A model generated the notes under the pieces. The model was not told the origin of the DNA. It saw only the letters and a list, made by a program, of their open reading frames with translations, and made no database searches. From assembly GCF_026745355.1 (NCBI RefSeq), contig NC_079204.1, positions 5,513,103 to 5,577,102 of the forward strand: a stretch of DNA of 64,000 nucleotides, given 5' to 3'. Made by a program: the position numbers and the translations under genes. The DNA is from Beta vulgaris subsp. vulgaris (Eukaryota; Streptophyta; Magnoliopsida; Caryophyllales; Amaranthaceae). This document shows, piece after piece, positions 22,582 to 34,100 of this stretch (position 1 is the stretch's first letter; each line of letters opens with the position of its first letter).

Positions 22582-23745
22582 TCATTGAGTAGAACCTCCA
22601 TCGAACTTATGTAACCAATGTAAATTAACAATTGATCCGGGAAGTAGTTGTAAAGAATAGTTATAGTGTACCAAGTCTAATAGCATGTTTGTTCCTCAAT
22701 GACATATACTTGCCAACTAACCCTCTACCATGACATCCATGAAGGATCTTCGCAACTCAGTCTAACAAAAATATATATCTAGGTCCATTTACCAATAGTT
22801 TAGTTTAGTTGTAGTCTTGTAGATAACACAGATAATGAAGTTGAATATGCCTTATGTCAGAAAATTTAGATAATGACAGAAATACATATATAAATAGATG
22901 ATGAAATTATAATTAGTTGTATGCATCATGTTAGACAATTTAGATGAGGAATTCCTTGGGTTAAATAACCATTTATGCTACAAAATTATTTAAATTCTCT
23001 AGATACCATCCATGTAGGAGAGGAAGAGAGAAAATTGCAATTTTTTTCAAACTTCAATGCAAAACTGTGATTTCAGGTAGCCATTTTACTAAAATAAAGC
23101 GCTATTTGCGACGAATCAACTTTAATCGAGGTTTGATCAAACGTTGATCAGATCAAATTTGACTTGCGGGATGCTCAACTTGATTAGCACCCTGACTTCG
23201 ATATTATACATTCACCGATGTATAATTCTACCCCTCCATTGTGTTTAGTCCTTTATTTGTAGAAAACAAAATTGAAATGTATATATTTATTGAGAAAAAT
23301 CCATTGATATACTTGGTACTTGTATTACATATAAAGTTTGTTAAGACGACCCTAGAGAAGCAACAAAAGTAGACTGCAAGAAATAAAACAGGCCTAAAGA
23401 TGTTCATCGTGGTGGGAGAATTTCTTGTATAATGACTATGACATAAAGTTAATATTAGAGGCCATATGAAATGACATGCTTTTATTTTCACTTAACAGAT
23501 ACGAAGAACTATATACTTCAAGGACATGAAGTATAAAGGATTTTTTTTTTTTTTTGACGGGAAGTATAAAGGATTTTAACTATCTTTAGTTGATAAAATA
23601 TTTCATAATAGTACACATAATTGGGATTTATCCCCATACATATATTCAAAACAAAAAAAGATCATATATTACTACACATTTAACACTCTAAACAACGACA
23701 CATTCCGTAGTACGAAAAACACACACGAGCTCAAAGTAAGTGCAA
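22582..23745. repeat. Segmental duplication, copy 2
   Basis: This is the paralogue of 16341-17536. It begins with a diverged version of the last TIMELESS codons (tgagtagaacctcc) and ends against the broken LRR gene copy A. It has about 300 extra bases near 22788-23092 relative to copy 1 and a micro-retroposon at 23545-23560. It lacks the MITE present in copy 1. Confidence 0.9.
23528..23577 (-). mobile_element. Micro-retroposon: 16-base poly(A) remnant with 17-base TSD
   Basis: The 17-base direct repeat GAAGTATAAAGGATTTT (23528-23544 and 23561-23577) brackets 16 bases. Read on the minus strand these are CCGTC plus poly(A). The paralogous segment in copy 1 has the single, empty site (near 17043-17060), so this is a true insertion, probably an extremely 5'-truncated LINE. 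Confidence 0.85.
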
Positions 23746-25450
23746 ACACACATTCCAAGTGTAGGCTTTCAAGTTGATCAAGTTTCATCCAACAGTCTGG
23801 TAGCTCTCCTGACAACAAGTTATGTCATAGATCAAGAAGTTCTAGCATGATATAATTGTTTGTTTTCGGACACAGTAGATGGGAGGCCTCTGTAAATTTG
23901 TTGTTATTTAAGTATATGTAGGAAGCATTATGAAATCCAACTTCAAAAAACAATGGGATTGCACCCTCAAGGTAGTTATGTCTAATTGAAAGGGAGGAAT
24001 CCAGCCAGTACTGATATTGAGCACCAGTGCTGAGTTGTCTGACAAGTACAATTCACGTAACCTTGAAAGATGTAAGAAGTGGTTGTGGTTGAGAGTATCT
24101 TTCAAAGAAGAATTAGAAACATCCAATATCTCAAGCATAGAAAGTTGCCCGATACCTTGACTTACCGTGCCATTCAGATAGTTCCCGCTTAGATGTAATT
24201 CTCTAATTGAAGAAAATGTGCTAATTATGTCAGGAGCAGAACCCCAGAAGTTGTTCATACGCAAATCCAGATACTGTAAACGCGGCTTGTTTGCACATCC
24301 TATTGACAGTATATGGATAACATTGGACAAATCATCAGAGGTTGTTATTATCTAAGTGGAGTTCTTGCAAGTTGCATAGATTACTGAGGTTTTTTGAGAA
24401 GGAACCATGAAGGTTATTGTAAGACAGAGAAAGAACTCTAAGAGACCTTAAGTTTGACAAAGCATAAGGAAAACCATGAATATTGTTATAGGAGAGATTA
24501 AGAACTCTAAGTGAAGTTAAGTTTGAAAAAGAGTCAAGAACGAGTTCAAGTTGATTATCATGTTCACCAAATTCACTTGGAAGAGGCCAAGAAAATGAGT
24601 TATGAGAAAGATCAAGATGAACAAGTTCGTTACCTTTTCTACTCAAGTTGAACAACCATTGGAATATCCATGTGTGATTGAGATGGTTGCCAGAAAGACT
24701 AATGTCCTTAAGAGAAGTTGAAGAATTGATGTATGACAAGGGTGATGGAATTGTTGAAGAAAGCTGACAATTTTCCATGTAAAGGGTTCTTAAGAAAGGA
24801 AGGTTGTTAATAATTTGGACCCAATTTGTGGCTTTACTAAGATCAATATCACTCAAATTGATGTACTCTAAAAGCGAGAGATGGGAAAGCCACCGCAAGC
24901 TGGATTGGACACGACTGTCATAGTTATAATTACCACTGAGATCAAGTGATGCTAATTTTGTAAGGTTTCCTAGCGTCTCAGGAATTCTACCCATAAAGCC
25001 GGAATATGACAAATTGAGGTGCTCTAAATTGGTGAGATAATCAATGGATTCAGGAATGAGTTGATCAGAAAAGTCATTCGAACTGAGGTCCAAATATTTC
25101 AAATGTTTTAGCTCAAAGATGGAGGTAATCCCCTGACCCTGCAGAGAACAAAACATCTGATTCTGATAGTACCCACCTGGAAGATGAAGCATGATGACAT
25201 TGCCTGTAAGGTTGCTGCAGCGAATGCCACGCCATTGACAGCAGTCTTGTTGCTCTCCCCAGGAAGTGAGCAGATCACAAACATCCAATTGAATACCTTT
25301 TTTGAATTGAAGCAGTGCTTCTCTTTCGTGATCAACGCACTTGATGCTACTGTGAACAGCTGCAGCATGAGGACTCATGTGGTATAACATTACAAGCCAT
25401 GAACTTTGTAGGAAGAGAATTACAAGGTGATTGACATGGAGGATTTTCAT
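23746..25450 (-). pseudogene. LRR receptor-like protein, broken copy A
   Basis: Intact members are plasma-membrane receptor-like proteins of the EIX/Cf type, which sense extracellular ligands in defence or development. The start is ATG 25450-25448 (MKILHVNHLV), with a hydrophobic signal peptide. The LRRNT cap follows: CVDHEREALLQFKKG, LLTSWGEQQDCCQWRGIRC. Many LRR units of the LxxLxLSxNxxSGxIP type come next. The frame stops at a TGA near 24335 after 371 codons, where copy B has two extra bases. It reopens at about 24330 (FGDDLSNVIH region) and is then broken by a deletion of about 250 bases relative to copy B (equivalent of 28406-28655). Weak LRR homology fades at about 23746, against the segmental duplication. 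No membrane segment or C-terminus is present. Confidence 0.85.
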
Positions 25451-26345
25451 GTTGGTAGGTGTATGTGTGAATTTTAAGTAAGCCAAGAAAGTTGTGCTTC
25501 TAGTTCATTACATGAATGGTCAGTATATGTATACACTCTTTCTGCTTTAAGTTTTAGTGGAGATCAATGAGTGGGTTAGACCATAGACTTATACTTTTGC
25601 ACTCTATAAAGTCTTTGCAAGTAGTTTAAGTCCATCAATGGTCATATTCCTACCGAGTTGGTAGTTGCTCCATTATACATTTGTATCCACGGGTAACCTT
25701 TCACACTGATTTCCAAATGTTTTTGCCGTATCTTTTGGGTCAGGACTTTAAAAAAAAAATTGGAAGGTAGAATCATACAATAAGATTACCATGACATTTC
25801 TGTTTTGGACTTTAGTCCTTTAATTGTACTAAGACTCTGAGAGTAGACAAAGTTTTTTCCGTTGAGGAGATCGATTATCCAATTTTGATCTCCAACCTTC
25901 TAAAAATACTTCCTTCGTCTTTTAAGATGTTACGTATAGCAACTATTTCATCAACTAACTTTGTTCGATTTTCATTAAAAAAATTCTTGTTCGATTTGTT
26001 GTTCCTTATGTATAAGAAATATCATATTTTGTTAAGTGAAATCTTATTTAATTCATCCTAATGTATATTTTCATAATATCAACTTTTTATAATTTTTTGC
26101 TATGCGTAACTAAATATTATTAATCAAAGTAATACATTGATGACATGAAAAGAAGAAGTGTAACTCAAAACAGCTAGCTTATTACTTGTTTATCATACTA
26201 AGACCTTGTTCTTTTGAGAGCTCACTTCGGTTCAGTTCAGTCCAACTCAGTTCAGCTTTGCTCTTTCAGTTCAATTCAATTATAAGTTGATGGACATGAA
26301 CTTATGAGACCTTAGCTTAATGGTATCTCTCTGAAATTGATCCCT
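25451..26345. repeat. Duplicated upstream region of LRR copy A
   Basis: It matches 30144-30980 upstream of copy B in the same order. Anchors include 'catgaatggtcagtatatgt', 'ctttgcaag', the Stowaway-like 'cttcgtcttttaagatg', 'tatgcgtaactaaatatt' and 'gagctcacttcggttca'. Promoter and coding parts were therefore duplicated together. Confidence 0.85.
26203..26285. mobile_element. GAACT-rich MITE family, copy 1 (partial)
   Basis: It begins AAGACCTTGTTCTTTTGAGA and continues as runs of (T)TCAGTTCAG-type sequence. Related copies lie at 30829-30980 and, inverted, at 53097-53305. Probably hAT-like non-autonomous DNA. Confidence 0.55.
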
Positions 26346-27017
26346 TATCTTCAAATACAAAAAAAATCATATATCAGATATGGGTTCTTTTTGGAATTAC
26401 TCCTACAATATTTTCTCGATAGAAATACTAATGAGTACTCCAAGATAAGCAATTGGAAGTATTACAATATATCAATATAACAAGATCCAATAATATCAAA
26501 TTTGGCTCTATATTCAGCTTTGGCATATCCACGAAAATGACGTATAATGATCAAATAATGATAGAAGTATTTTCTTTTTACAAATTGTGATGATAAAGTA
26601 ATGGTTTTTTTGTGCTATCTTTTTTGAGTGCGGTTTTTGAAGTGGTCATATCCTAGTTCTTTCAATACCAAACCCAATACAAAAGTGGTCATATACTACT
26701 ATAAAGTATCAAAGGTTTTCAAAAAAACCTAATGGTCCCAAATCCCAATTACTTATAGAAAAAGAAAACGTTGGTAATGTGTTTGGACCAAAGCCCACGT
26801 CTCCCCCATTAATTAAGCCATGGTGCCATGGAAAAAAATAAAATCCAATTCTTTTTTCTAGAGGAACTAAAAAATCCAAGTTGAATCAAAGAGTAAGTTG
26901 AATTAATAATAATTTTATAAAGATTCTCAATCTTACTATTAGATTAACTATTTTAAGGTGTACTAAATTTGTGTGTCCTTTCAAAAGATCTCTTTGTTAG
27001 TAAATGCTTATTATTAA
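26346..27017. other. Intergenic, no gene seen
   Basis: AT-rich sequence between the upstream region of LRR copy A and the MITE at 27018. A short stretch near 26337-26380 resembles the segmental duplication near 17123-17150, so a third fragment of that block may be here. Confidence 0.5.
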
Positions 27018-27350
27018 TGGTCCGTTTGATAGTTGGTCATAAATGGTGGTAAATGGAATGAATTTGTGTGTAAATTTGTAAAAAATATTATTGTCCATTT
27101 CCATGGTAATGCTAATTTATCCTAAAGTGTCCACTTTCCTTCTTGAATTTTCATTCTCATCCAATACTACCTAGTAGGTGGTAATGAAAATTGCTTTTCT
27201 TTGCAGACAAAAACACAAGTTTAGGGGTGAGATTCCTTGCCCGTGGACAAAAAATGCCTCCCCATGGAGATTTTAAGGGTGATTCCCTAATAAAATTACA
27301 CTTAAAATTCATTTCTTACCGCAATTTATTAACAATTACCAAACGGGCCG
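27018..27350. mobile_element. MITE with GGYCCGTTTG termini and TAA flanks
   Basis: Left end TGGTCCGTTTGATAGTTG and inverted right end CGGCCCGTTTGGTAATTG, with TAA immediately outside both (27015-27017 and 27351-27353). The 333 bases and a 3-base TAA duplication suggest a PIF/Harbinger-type MITE. A partial relative is at 61472-61545. Confidence 0.75.
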
Positions 27351-27703
27351 TAAGAATATACAACGTTTATACTCTATGCAGTTTTATTAATTTATACATT
27401 TATTTGGCCATAGAGTTTTAAGTAAATTAGGTATGTGAGTCATAAAAGAAAAGATAAAGTATTAATCTATTGCATATTATATTTAAGTGAAATGCTTAAT
27501 ATTTAGAGTACAAGATGTAAGTCATAGTCTCATAGAACGACAGAGTTTTAGCACACCATGTACGTGCCGAATCCATTAATCAACCAAAATAATAAGAAAA
27601 GAAAGGATATGTGTAGAAAATGGTCTTTGATGATATACTCTCAGCAATCAAACATATTACTTATAAAATCATAAAAAAAAGAACCAATGCCATGCACTAA
27701 CCT

Positions 27704-30143
27704 GGCCGATATTTAATGGAATTACTCCGCTCAAATTGTTTCTCGACAAGTCCAAACTAATTAATCCTGTGAGATTTGAGATACCAAGTGCAGACGAGAA
27801 AGTCCACCCAATTTCATCCAACAGTCTGGTAGCAAATTATTTGATAGATCAAGATCTACCAGCATCATATTCGTTTTCGGACACAACAGATGGGTTGCCT
27901 CTGTAAATTTGTTGTTGTTTAAGTATATATAAGAAGCCTTTTGAGTATCATATTCGTGTGCGTGCCTACTGGCCTCCTGAGGTAGCTGAATGTAAGGCTA
28001 TTTATATGGCATCCCGATTGGCCAAAGCTCATGGGTATGGCGATGTGATTTTCGAGTCCGACTCTCTTGTAGCTACGAAAAGATTGACAAAAGCAGCAAT
28101 TTTCTTCTCAGATTTGGATGCTATACTTGGGGACATTCTTTCTATGTGTAATGCTTTTTCTTCTGTTTCTTTTTCTCATGTTAGAAGGGATGGGAATTCT
28201 GTTGCCCATAACCTCGCTAGAGTAGTGCCGTTTGGTGTTGAGCAATGTTGGGAGCGTCATTACCCTAATATTGTAATGTCTTATGTACTTATGGACACAT
28301 TGTCCCTTTGATTACTGCACTTCTCTTTCCCCTCAAAAAAAAAAAAAAAAAAAGCCTTTTGAAGTCCAACTACAAAAGACGATGGGATGACACCCTCGAG
28401 GTAGTTTGAACTCAAGTCGATTCCTATGGCTATGAGGTTGTAGGTGGCTGACAAATTAAGATGAGGCAGCGCCCCATTGATCTTATTGTGAGACATGCTG
28501 AGAGATTGTAAATTGGATAACAATGATTTAGTCCAAAAATCAGTGGGAATAGAGCCTAAAATTTGTCCGTTGGATATATCAAGGTAAGAAAAATTGGTAT
28601 GAGTTAGAAGCCAATTTGGAAAATAAGGGCCTAAATTGCAAGATCTCAAGCTTATGATGTCTAATTGAAAGGGAGGAATCCAGCCAGTATTGATATTGAG
28701 CACCAGTGCTGAGTTGTCTGACAAGTGCAATTCACGCAACCTTGAAAGATGTAAGAAGTGGTTGTGGTTGAGAGTATCGTTTAAAGAAGAATTAGAAACA
28801 TCCAATATCTCAAGCATAGAAAGTTGCCCAATACCTTGACTAATCGTGCCATTCAACAAGTTATCGTTTAGACGTAATTCTCTAATTGAAGAAAATGTGT
28901 TGATTATGTCAGGAACATAACCCCAGAACTTATTCATACCCAATTTCAAAGACTCTAAACACGGCTTGTTTGCACATCCTACTGATAATATATGAATAAC
29001 ATTGGACAAATCATCACCAAAGTTGTTATCATCTAAGTGGAGTTCTTGCAAGTTGCATATATTATTACTGAGGTTTTTTGAGAAGGAACCATTAGAGAGA
29101 GCTCTAGGAGACCTTAGCTTTGACAAAGCAAAGGGAAAGAGACCCTGAAAATTATTAGAGGAGAGATCAAGAACTCGAAGTGAAGTTAAGTTTAAGAAAT
29201 AGTCCGGAACAAGACCTTCAAGTTGATTATAAGAGAGACAAAGAGATGAAAGAGTGTACATTTCACCAAATGCACTTGGGAGAGGCCCAGAAAGTGAGTT
29301 TTCAGAAAGATCAAGATGAACAAATTTGTTACCGTTTCTACTCAAGTTGATCAACCATTGGAATATCCAAGTGTGATTGAGATCGTTGCGAGAAAGACTA
29401 ATGTCCTGAAGAGAAGTTGAAGAATTGATGTATGACAAAGGTGATGGAATTGGTGAAGAAAGCTGACAATTTTCCATGTAAAGGACCTTTAAGAAAGGGA
29501 GGTTGTTAATAATTTGGACCCAATTTGTGGCTTTATTAAGATCAATATCACTCAAATTGATGTAATTTAAAAGCGAGAGATGAGAAAGCCACCGCAAGCT
29601 GGATTCAAGACCGTCATTATTACTGAGATCAAGTGAAAAGGTTTCCTAGCGTCTCAGGAACTCTACCCTTAAAGCCGGAATATGACAAATTGAGGTGCTC
29701 TAAATTGGTGAGATAATCAATGGATTCAGGAATGAGTTGATCAGAAAAGACATTCGAACTGAGGTCCAAATATTTCAGATGTTTTAGCTCAAAGATGGAG
29801 GTAATCCCCTGACCCTGCAGAGAACATAACATCTGATTCTGAAAGTACCCACCTGGAAGATGAAGCATGATGACATTGCCTGTAAGGTTGTTGCAGCGAA
29901 TGCCACGCCATTGACAGCAGTCTTGTTGCTCTCCCCAAGAAGTGATGAGCAGGCCACAATTTTCAACTTGAAAACCTTGTTTGAACTGAAGCAGGGCTTC
30001 TCTTTCGTGGTCGATGCACTTGAATACTTGATGCTACTGTGATGAACAGCAGCAGCATGACATTGACTCATGTGGTATAACATTACAAGCCATGAAATTT
30101 GTAGGAAGAGAATTACAAGGTGATTGACATGGAGGATTTTCAT
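27704..30143 (-). pseudogene. LRR receptor-like protein, broken copy B (LINE-interrupted)
   Basis: Tandem paralogue of copy A, from ATG 30143-30141. The signal peptide and LRRNT cap are recognisable. An apparent 8-base duplication near 30013-30020 (AAGTATTC-type) shifts frame before the cap, and an 11-base loss near 29637 shifts it again. The longest open part is about 29597-28350, with many LRRs of the form LxxLxLSxNxLxGxIP. It reads into a 5'-truncated LINE at 27945-28351. Beyond the LINE the LRRs resume (LDLSRNNLSGVIP-like) and stop at 27704, next to a GT that could be a splice donor. At least three independent lesions make this a pseudogene. Copy B keeps about 250 bases that copy A has lost, so neither copy derives directly from the other's present state. 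Confidence 0.87.
27945..28351 (+). mobile_element. 5'-truncated LINE with RNase H end, poly(A) and 11-base TSD
   Basis: The insert starts in a frame (about 27958-28311) resembling the C-terminal RNase H-like domain of plant non-LTR retrotransposons: AxxWPPEVAECKAIYMAS-type opening, VIFESDSLVA, and HVRRDGNSVAHNLAR near the end. A stop codon, a short 3' UTR ending CCCCTC and about 18 A residues follow. AAGCCTTTTGA is duplicated at 27934-27944 and 28352-28362. This is a textbook target-primed insertion. It disrupts LRR copy B and is opposite to it in strand. Confidence 0.93.
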
Positions 30144-30828
30144 GGTAGGTGACTAGGTGTACGTACTTGTAAAATATTATTAAGCCAAGAAATTTGTGCT
30201 TCTATTTCATTACGTGAAAGATCAGTATATGTATACACTCTTTACTGCTATAAGATTTGCCGTAGACTTGTACTTTTCCACTCTAGAAGACTTTGCAAGC
30301 AGATTAAGTCCATCAATGGTCATAATCCTACCTAGCTGGCAGCTGCTCCATCATGCATTTGTATTCAACAATCACCATAGTAACCGAGTGATTTCAAAAT
30401 GTTTTTGCCGTTTATGTTGAATCATGAATTTTTCAAAGAAACAAATATTGAAAGGTAATGAAGACAGGCGGTCCAGTTTTGGTTTCCAACCTTTCAAAAT
30501 ACTCCCTTTCGTCTTTTAAGATGCTATGTATAGTAACTATTCACCAACTAACTTCGTTTGATTTTCATTCAGAAAAAAGCCTATAAGAAATAGCATGCAT
30601 AGTTACGTGAGATCTTATTTGATTCATCCTAATTTCATTTGTATATTTTTATAATATCAACTTTTGATAATTTTTTGCTATGCGTAACTAAATATTATTG
30701 ATCGAAGTAATACATTGATGGCAGGAAAAGAAGTGTGACAATTAAAAAAACGAGGAAGTATATATAATGTTTCATATAAGACAATGGTTAACTTAAAACA
30801 CCTAGGTTATTACTCATTTCATCATACT
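30144..30828. repeat. Duplicated upstream region of LRR copy B
   Basis: Counterpart of 25451-26200, with small indels. It contains the same Stowaway-like fragment (ACTCCCTTTCGTCTTTTAAG). Nothing in it looks coding. Confidence 0.85.
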
Positions 30829-30980
30829 AAGACCTTGTTCTTTTGGGAGCTCACTTCGGTTCAATTCAGTACAACTCATTTCAGTTCAGTTCAGTCCAGT
30901 TAATTTCCTCTCACAGTTTTAGTTCAATTCTATTTAGCTTAGCTCAGTCCAGTTCAATTCAGTTCAGCCTAAAAGATCAG
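30829..30980. mobile_element. GAACT-rich MITE family, copy 2
   Basis: Left end AAGACCTTGTTCTTTTGGG. The right end, read in complement, is TTAGACGCTGATCTTTTAGG, an imperfect inverted match. The interior is repeated TTCAGTTCAG-like sequence. Confidence 0.6.
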
Positions 30981-31191
30981 CGTCTAAGAGACTCTAACAA
31001 GAGGAATATAATCAATGTGTTTATTGATATATGTTTTAAATGAATGCCTTGTAATGTATGCATAACACACGTCAGCACGTTGCTATATGATACAAAACAC
31101 ATGTATTGCATAATACTAATGAACGCTAGAAATAGAGTGAAGGGAAACCACCAAAGAATACCAAACAATGAATTGATAATGAAAGAAAATA

Positions 31192-34100
31192 TCAGCTTTG
31201 GTCTTTTACATTATTCAAGTATGCAGCAAATAAATCGTTCCAAGTATCTGTAATGCCAGGCAAGCACCAATGCATGCAATCATCATGCTTCTTTCCACCA
31301 GCGTTTGATGGATGAGCATCTGCTCTATATTCACTCATATGAGTTATGTTCAAAACATAGAAACTAGATCCTTTGAGGGCCTTGTACAAGTGATGGTTGA
31401 CTAGGCGTGTTTCTACATTCGTTCCATTATTCTCCACTGCGAAAAGTTCTTCAACCTGGACCGATCAAACTACAGTTAGATTTTGCAGATAAACTCTCTG
31501 TCGATTGCATGAAGAAAGACGGCCAAATGCACGTACAATTCAGCAAAAGTGGAATGATTGAACAAATAATAAGAACAATGCTACTATCCAAATAACAAAA
31601 TAACTTTTAACAGGACCTACTTCTTGCGACAACATAGGCTTTACGCGTGGGCAAGAACCACCATGGTCCCAGTCACCTCCCTCAAAATGTCTTGGGGATT
31701 GTGTTCTGAATATTCTTATTGTACCAGGTCGCATTTTGCTTTCCACATATAATATCTGATATCAAGCAGAAAGACTGGAACAATTAGATAATCCATGAAC
31801 TTCTAAAACATACGTCAATAACAAGGACGAAAGACACCCGACAATATGATGTGCAGAAGGTGCTTATGTATAAATAGCAACATCATCTGGTTATCTTGAA
31901 CCGACTCATTAAAACATCATGTTTTGCACCCTCGAACCTTAGAATTCCGGAACTGTAACTTCTCTAAGCTCAATTATTGAGCCTCTTCGACTTCCTAATA
32001 ACAAGTCGGAAAACCTGCAATTGATATTGCCCTGACATAATTGAATGGACACGTTGACTAATGAATGAAATTACTGTGTACTTAATGTGATTAGATGCTG
32101 CTAATACCAATCTCAAAGAATTAGAAACAAGAATATGCAATACATAAGTGTTCTTCAGCACTTTCCTCCATTTCTAGTGAGAAAACCAGAAATTTTCAGA
32201 TGCAAGTAGCCTAAAATCAGTAGATAAGCTTATTGATGCTTCCATAGTTGCATAGATATAGTTTCTAGTTTCTATCATACACTAAATGTAACAGCCAGAT
32301 GCATAGGTCAATATATTACCATGTGTTTCAGGACCAAATCCAAACCAACATCAGGAGCTATTGGAGGCATTATAGGCTTCCCTTTCTCAAAGAAGAGCAT
32401 AGGTGACTTCACAGGATCAAATTTTGAAGGAGCCCACCACCTGCATAGCGCAGTGAGGCATATAAAGTTACTTTTCACATTTCTCTGACTTGCATATTGT
32501 TTAACAATTTGAAGCATCAATATGTATAGAATGTTTATCTCGACGCCAGTACATTGTATAAATGAGATTTTTTAAGAACACTGTGGAAGACCGCACAGCA
32601 GTACTATTGGAGGGGAAAGCACCCGTTTCATAAATTAGAAGCAAACCTTCTGGTCACGCTGCACTCTAAAAGCAAATAAGACGGGTAAGCCCCAGAAGCA
32701 GCAGACCACTAAAAAGCCAGGAATCACAAGATCCCACAAACCTCTACCCGAGCACATAAACACACTATGCTCCAGCCAAAGTACCCAAACCACCGCCACA
32801 AAAGCCCACTTCACTTGCATATGGCCTAGCAGCAAAGAAGACCACATTCAAAACTCCCCCAAAAGTCTATGCAATCTAACGTAGATGCAATTTTATACAA
32901 ATCTATTTCCCACAAAAAAAATAACACAAAAATATAAACTTCCATTTCACCTGCTTAATTTATCACGTTAAAAAATGATGAACAAATACTATGTCCATGA
33001 AGCGTGGAAATCTTTGCCTTCTAAAGATAGAAATTAGGATTGCTGTGTCAAAACTGAAATTGCAGAGCTGCAAGTCTGGAATTGTGAAAACTGTAAAGAG
33101 TTAATTGACAGCAGCGAAATTATATAGGGTAACCCTGCACTTCAGAAAAAAATTTCCCCTAAACACTAAAATGACTCTCACTCGTTGAGGATTCTCTAAG
33201 ATAACTCTAAACTTTGAAATGACTCCACAAATTTATCTATGATAGCCCTTGGGAGACATCCTGATTGTGAAATAAGGTTATTTCTAAACACTATACAGTA
33301 TAGGGTTACTGTATATAATTTCCCTTCACAAACTGTATATGCATTTGCTGAATTACTTATACCAACTAAGAAAAGTGGTACAGGTTCTTATAAAAACGGA
33401 GTAATATTATTCTATAGCCCAAATACTATTTGGTTATATATAGTTGGGGAATTTTTCTGTCTTGTGACATATTCTTGTTTGACTTCATATTGTAATTGTG
33501 CTATTCTTAAGCCTTAAGATGATGTCAAATTGCAACTCTATCTAGAGTTCTTGGATTCTTATATTGCATGTGCAAATGCAGAAGTATAAGTCTGATTGAC
33601 AAAAAAAATATTTTCTGAAAGGACGAAAATGTGTAACATAATTCGCTTTTTTAGTTCGCGATTCGCCCAAAATGGGCAAAAAATAGGCGAACACGACAAT
33701 GATTCGCTTTTCTCGGATAGCGTTTGCGGGGAGATTAGGGAATTATGTTACATTGGGACGAAATACAAGGAAGACGCACTTCATAAAAGTGCTAAATAAC
33801 AGAGAGAATGGGCCTATGTTGCTCGGACTAGGGTCACTCATGTACAGAAACGATTGCATGTCCAAGTGTCCGACTAGGCTATTTTATGAAATTGTTCACG
33901 ATTTTGGTCCAAAATGATCCAAAGTCATGTCAGAGTGTCGGGGATCCGACACGGGTACTTGAGGTGAAAATAAGAGTTTGAGTAACATAGAAATTGGCTG
34001 CTTCATCCAAATATGGTATTCAAGCACAATAATGCATGTGAATGCCAGACTGCCAGACATTAAAGATACTTGAGCGAAGCTGCATCAAGCATAGGTTGTA

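Noticed and set aside
32635..32847. Hydrophobic minus-strand open frame in TBL intron 4
   Set aside because: It lies between well-defined TBL exons, has no splice link to them, and looks like a slightly GC-richer inserted repeat rather than a membrane protein.
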